7,914 bases of DNA, taken from Fidelibacterota bacterium UBA2980 (lineage in GTDB: Bacteria; Fidelibacterota; Marinisomatia; Marinisomatales; Marinisomataceae). The notes below the pieces were generated by a model. The model ran no database searches, was not told the origin of the DNA, and saw only the letters and a program-made list of their open reading frames with translations. The stretch lies in contig DEAO01000040.1 of NCBI GenBank assembly GCA_002348725.1, positions 14,907 to 22,820 of the forward strand, read 5' to 3'. The translations under genes were made by a program, and so were the position numbers. The stretch's first letter is position 1. Each line of letters begins with the position of its first letter. Positions 6,713-7,914 of the stretch are shown here, piece after piece.

Positions 6713-6742
6713 TTTATAATAATAATCCCTATTTTTGCACAA
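6713..6742 (-). promoter_or_regulatory. Candidate promoter for the small membrane-protein genes
   Basis: Minus-strand -10 TATAAA (6713-6718) with -35 TTGTGC (6737-6742) at 18-bp spacing. It would give a leader of about 120 nt before the first small gene. The -35 is only a half match. A perfect TTGACA at 6668-6673 exists but lacks a matching -10. Confidence 0.25.
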
Positions 6743-6768
6743 AATCAACCTTTTTATTAAATCTTTTA

Positions 6769-6774
6769 TATAAT
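6769..6774 (+). promoter_or_regulatory. Candidate -10 element of eno
   Basis: A perfect TATAAT that would start transcription about 20 bases before the eno ATG. The expected -35 position (6746-6751, CAACCT) is poor. Another TATAAT lies at 6715-6720. In DNA this AT-rich, such boxes also arise by chance. Confidence 0.35.
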
Positions 6775-6799
6775 AAAACAAATGGGATTAAATTAAAAT

Positions 6800-7914
6800 A
6801 TGGGTCAAATCCAACCAAAAATAGAAAAATTACACGCTCGACAAATCTTAGATTCAAGAGGAAATCCCACCGTTGAAGTGGAGGTTGATCTTGGAAATTG
6901 TCACGGTAGAGCTGCTGTTCCTTCTGGTGCTTCGACAGGTCAATTTGAAGCTCTTGAATTAAGAGATAATGACAAAGAATTTCATGGGAAGAGCGTTAAT
7001 AAAGCAGTTGATAATGTTCTTAATATATTACAACCAGCATTAATTGGTCAAGTTTGTGATCAGCAGGAAGATATTGATAGGCTTTTGTTAGAAATCGATG
7101 GAACAGAAAATAAGAGCAAGTGTGGAGCAAATGCTATACTAGGAGTTTCTATGGCCTGCGCTGTTGCTGCGGCTAAATTTCATGGTTACCCGCTCTATTA
7201 TTATCTAAACAAAGAAAGCTCTATAATGCCTATTCCGATGATCAACGTCCTAAATGGAGGAATGCATGCAGACCAGGGAGCAGATATACAAGAAATAATG
7301 TTATTCCCTTGTGGAGCAAATTCTTTTTCTGAAGCGCTGCGAATGGGTACAGAAATTTTTCATACATTAAAAAAAGAATTAAATAAAAACGGATTGAATA
7401 CGACGGTGGGGGACGAAGGTGGATTTGCGCCTGCATTGAAATCAAATGAGCACGCTATAGAACTATTGTTAGAATCAATCAATAAAAGTGGATATAGTGC
7501 TGGCAAAAATGTGTTTATTGCCCTAGATGTTGCTGCATCAAGCTTTTATAAAGATAGGAAATATCATTTAAGTTTAGAAAACAAAATTTTAGACGATGAA
7601 CAAATGATTGACTTTTATGAAAATCTTGTAAATCAATATCCAATAGTTTCAATTGAAGATGGTTTAGATGAAAATGATTGGGACGGTTGGACAAAAATGA
7701 CTAAGGCACTAGGTAGTACCACTCAAATTGTTGGAGATGATTTAACAGTAACAAACCCAAAAAAATTATTACATGCAGTTAAACATAGTGCTATGAATAG
7801 TATATTAATCAAACTCAACCAAATTGGTACAGTTTCTGAAACAATTAAAACGATTAATTTGGCAAAAGAAAATGGATATGACTATATCATATCTCATAGA
7901 TCAGGAGAAACTGA
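6800..7914 (+). CDS. eno: Enolase (phosphopyruvate hydratase), 3' end cut by window
   Basis: Enolase interconverts 2-phosphoglycerate and phosphoenolpyruvate in glycolysis and gluconeogenesis, as a Mg-dependent cytosolic enzyme. The 371 visible codons begin MGQIQPKIEKLHARQILDSR. They contain the mobile loop GASTG (Ser45 region), NGGMHAD with His156, DIQE with Glu165, VGDEGGFAP with the catalytic Glu206, the Mg ligands Asp243 (ALDVAAS), Glu286 (SIEDGLDENDWDGW) and Asp313 (VGDDL), the catalytic Lys338 (ILIKLNQIGT), and SHRSGET with His366-Arg367-Ser368. About 60 residues are missing at the right edge. Two usually conserved neighbours of the active site differ: HADQ where HADN is usual, and AASSFY where AASEFY is usual. 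The ATG at 6800-6802 has only a distant GGGA upstream; an ATG at 6782 in another frame stops at once. The gene is divergent from everything else in the window. Confidence 0.97.
   Translation, partial: MGQIQPKIEKLHARQILDSRGNPTVEVEVDLGNCHGRAAVPSGASTGQFEALELRDNDKEFHGKSVNKAVDNVLNILQPALIGQVCDQQEDIDRLLLEIDGTENKSKCGANAILGVSMACAVAAAKFHGYPLYYYLNKESSIMPIPMINVLNGGMHADQGADIQEIMLFPCGANSFSEALRMGTEIFHTLKKELNKNGLNTTVGDEGGFAPALKSNEHAIELLLESINKSGYSAGKNVFIALDVAASSFYKDRKYHLSLENKILDDEQMIDFYENLVNQYPIVSIEDGLDENDWDGWTKMTKALGSTTQIVGDDLTVTNPKKLLHAVKHSAMNSILIKLNQIGTVSETIKTINLAKENGYDYIISHRSGET

Larger units (their letters stand above)
6584..6799. other. Divergent intergenic region between small membrane protein A and eno
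   Basis: This 216-bp, very AT-rich region must hold the start signals for both directions. It has TATAAT-like boxes on both strands near 6713-6774, and a small inverted repeat AATCAT/ATGATT (6663-6668 and 6675-6680 approximately) that could be a regulator site. There is also a longer leader for the minus-strand gene, in which AAAAGAG (6612-6618) can pair with CTCTTTT (6651-6657). I see no small gene in it. Confidence 0.6.

Noticed and set aside
6685..6876. Plus-strand 63-codon frame in the divergent region
   Set aside because: Runs into the eno coding region in another frame, is Asn/Phe/Lys-rich as AT-rich noncoding DNA gives, and has no ribosome site.
7242..7445. Minus-strand 67-codon frame
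   Set aside because: Antisense to conserved enolase active-site coding sequence; no independent support.

Overview
The window is AT-rich (roughly one third G+C by eye) and gene-dense bacterial DNA. It looks like housekeeping chromosome from a streamlined, possibly marine, Gram-negative lineage. I see no phage, transposon, tRNA, rRNA or CRISPR sequence. Rho carries AQPKTGKT as its Walker A motif and has a PLHPNEKF stretch. I associate this pattern with Bacteroidetes/Chlorobi/Marinimicrobia-type (FCB) bacteria, but that placement is an inference and should be tested with trees of Rho and enolase.

Layout: bases 1-5985 hold six minus-strand genes. In transcription order they are a secreted N-acetylmuramoyl-L-alanine amidase, folC (folate synthesis and polyglutamylation), rho (transcription termination), a class I aspartate-type aminotransferase, rpmE (type B ribosomal protein bL31) and prfA (release factor 1, cut by the left window edge). 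Most junctions overlap, abut or are very short (amidase/folC overlap 8 nt, rho/aspC abut at 0 nt, aspC/rpmE share ATGA, rpmE/prfA gap 26 nt). The largest gap is 59 nt before rho, which has its own Shine-Dalgarno site. This looks like one operon, perhaps with an internal boost at rho. The rho-rpmE-prfA part couples transcription termination, a ribosomal protein and translation termination.

Bases 6073-6583 hold the most unusual part: two tandem minus-strand genes for tiny (68 and 70 aa) hydrophobic proteins that are paralogous to each other. Each has a strong Shine-Dalgarno sequence and each is followed by a GC-rich hairpin containing GGGCTC. They look like abundantly made small membrane proteins of unknown function.

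Bases 6584-6799 are a 216-bp divergent intergenic region with candidate promoters facing both ways. From 6800 to the right edge runs the plus-strand gene for enolase (eno), missing roughly its last 60 residues. No gene-free stretch exceeds 300 bases.
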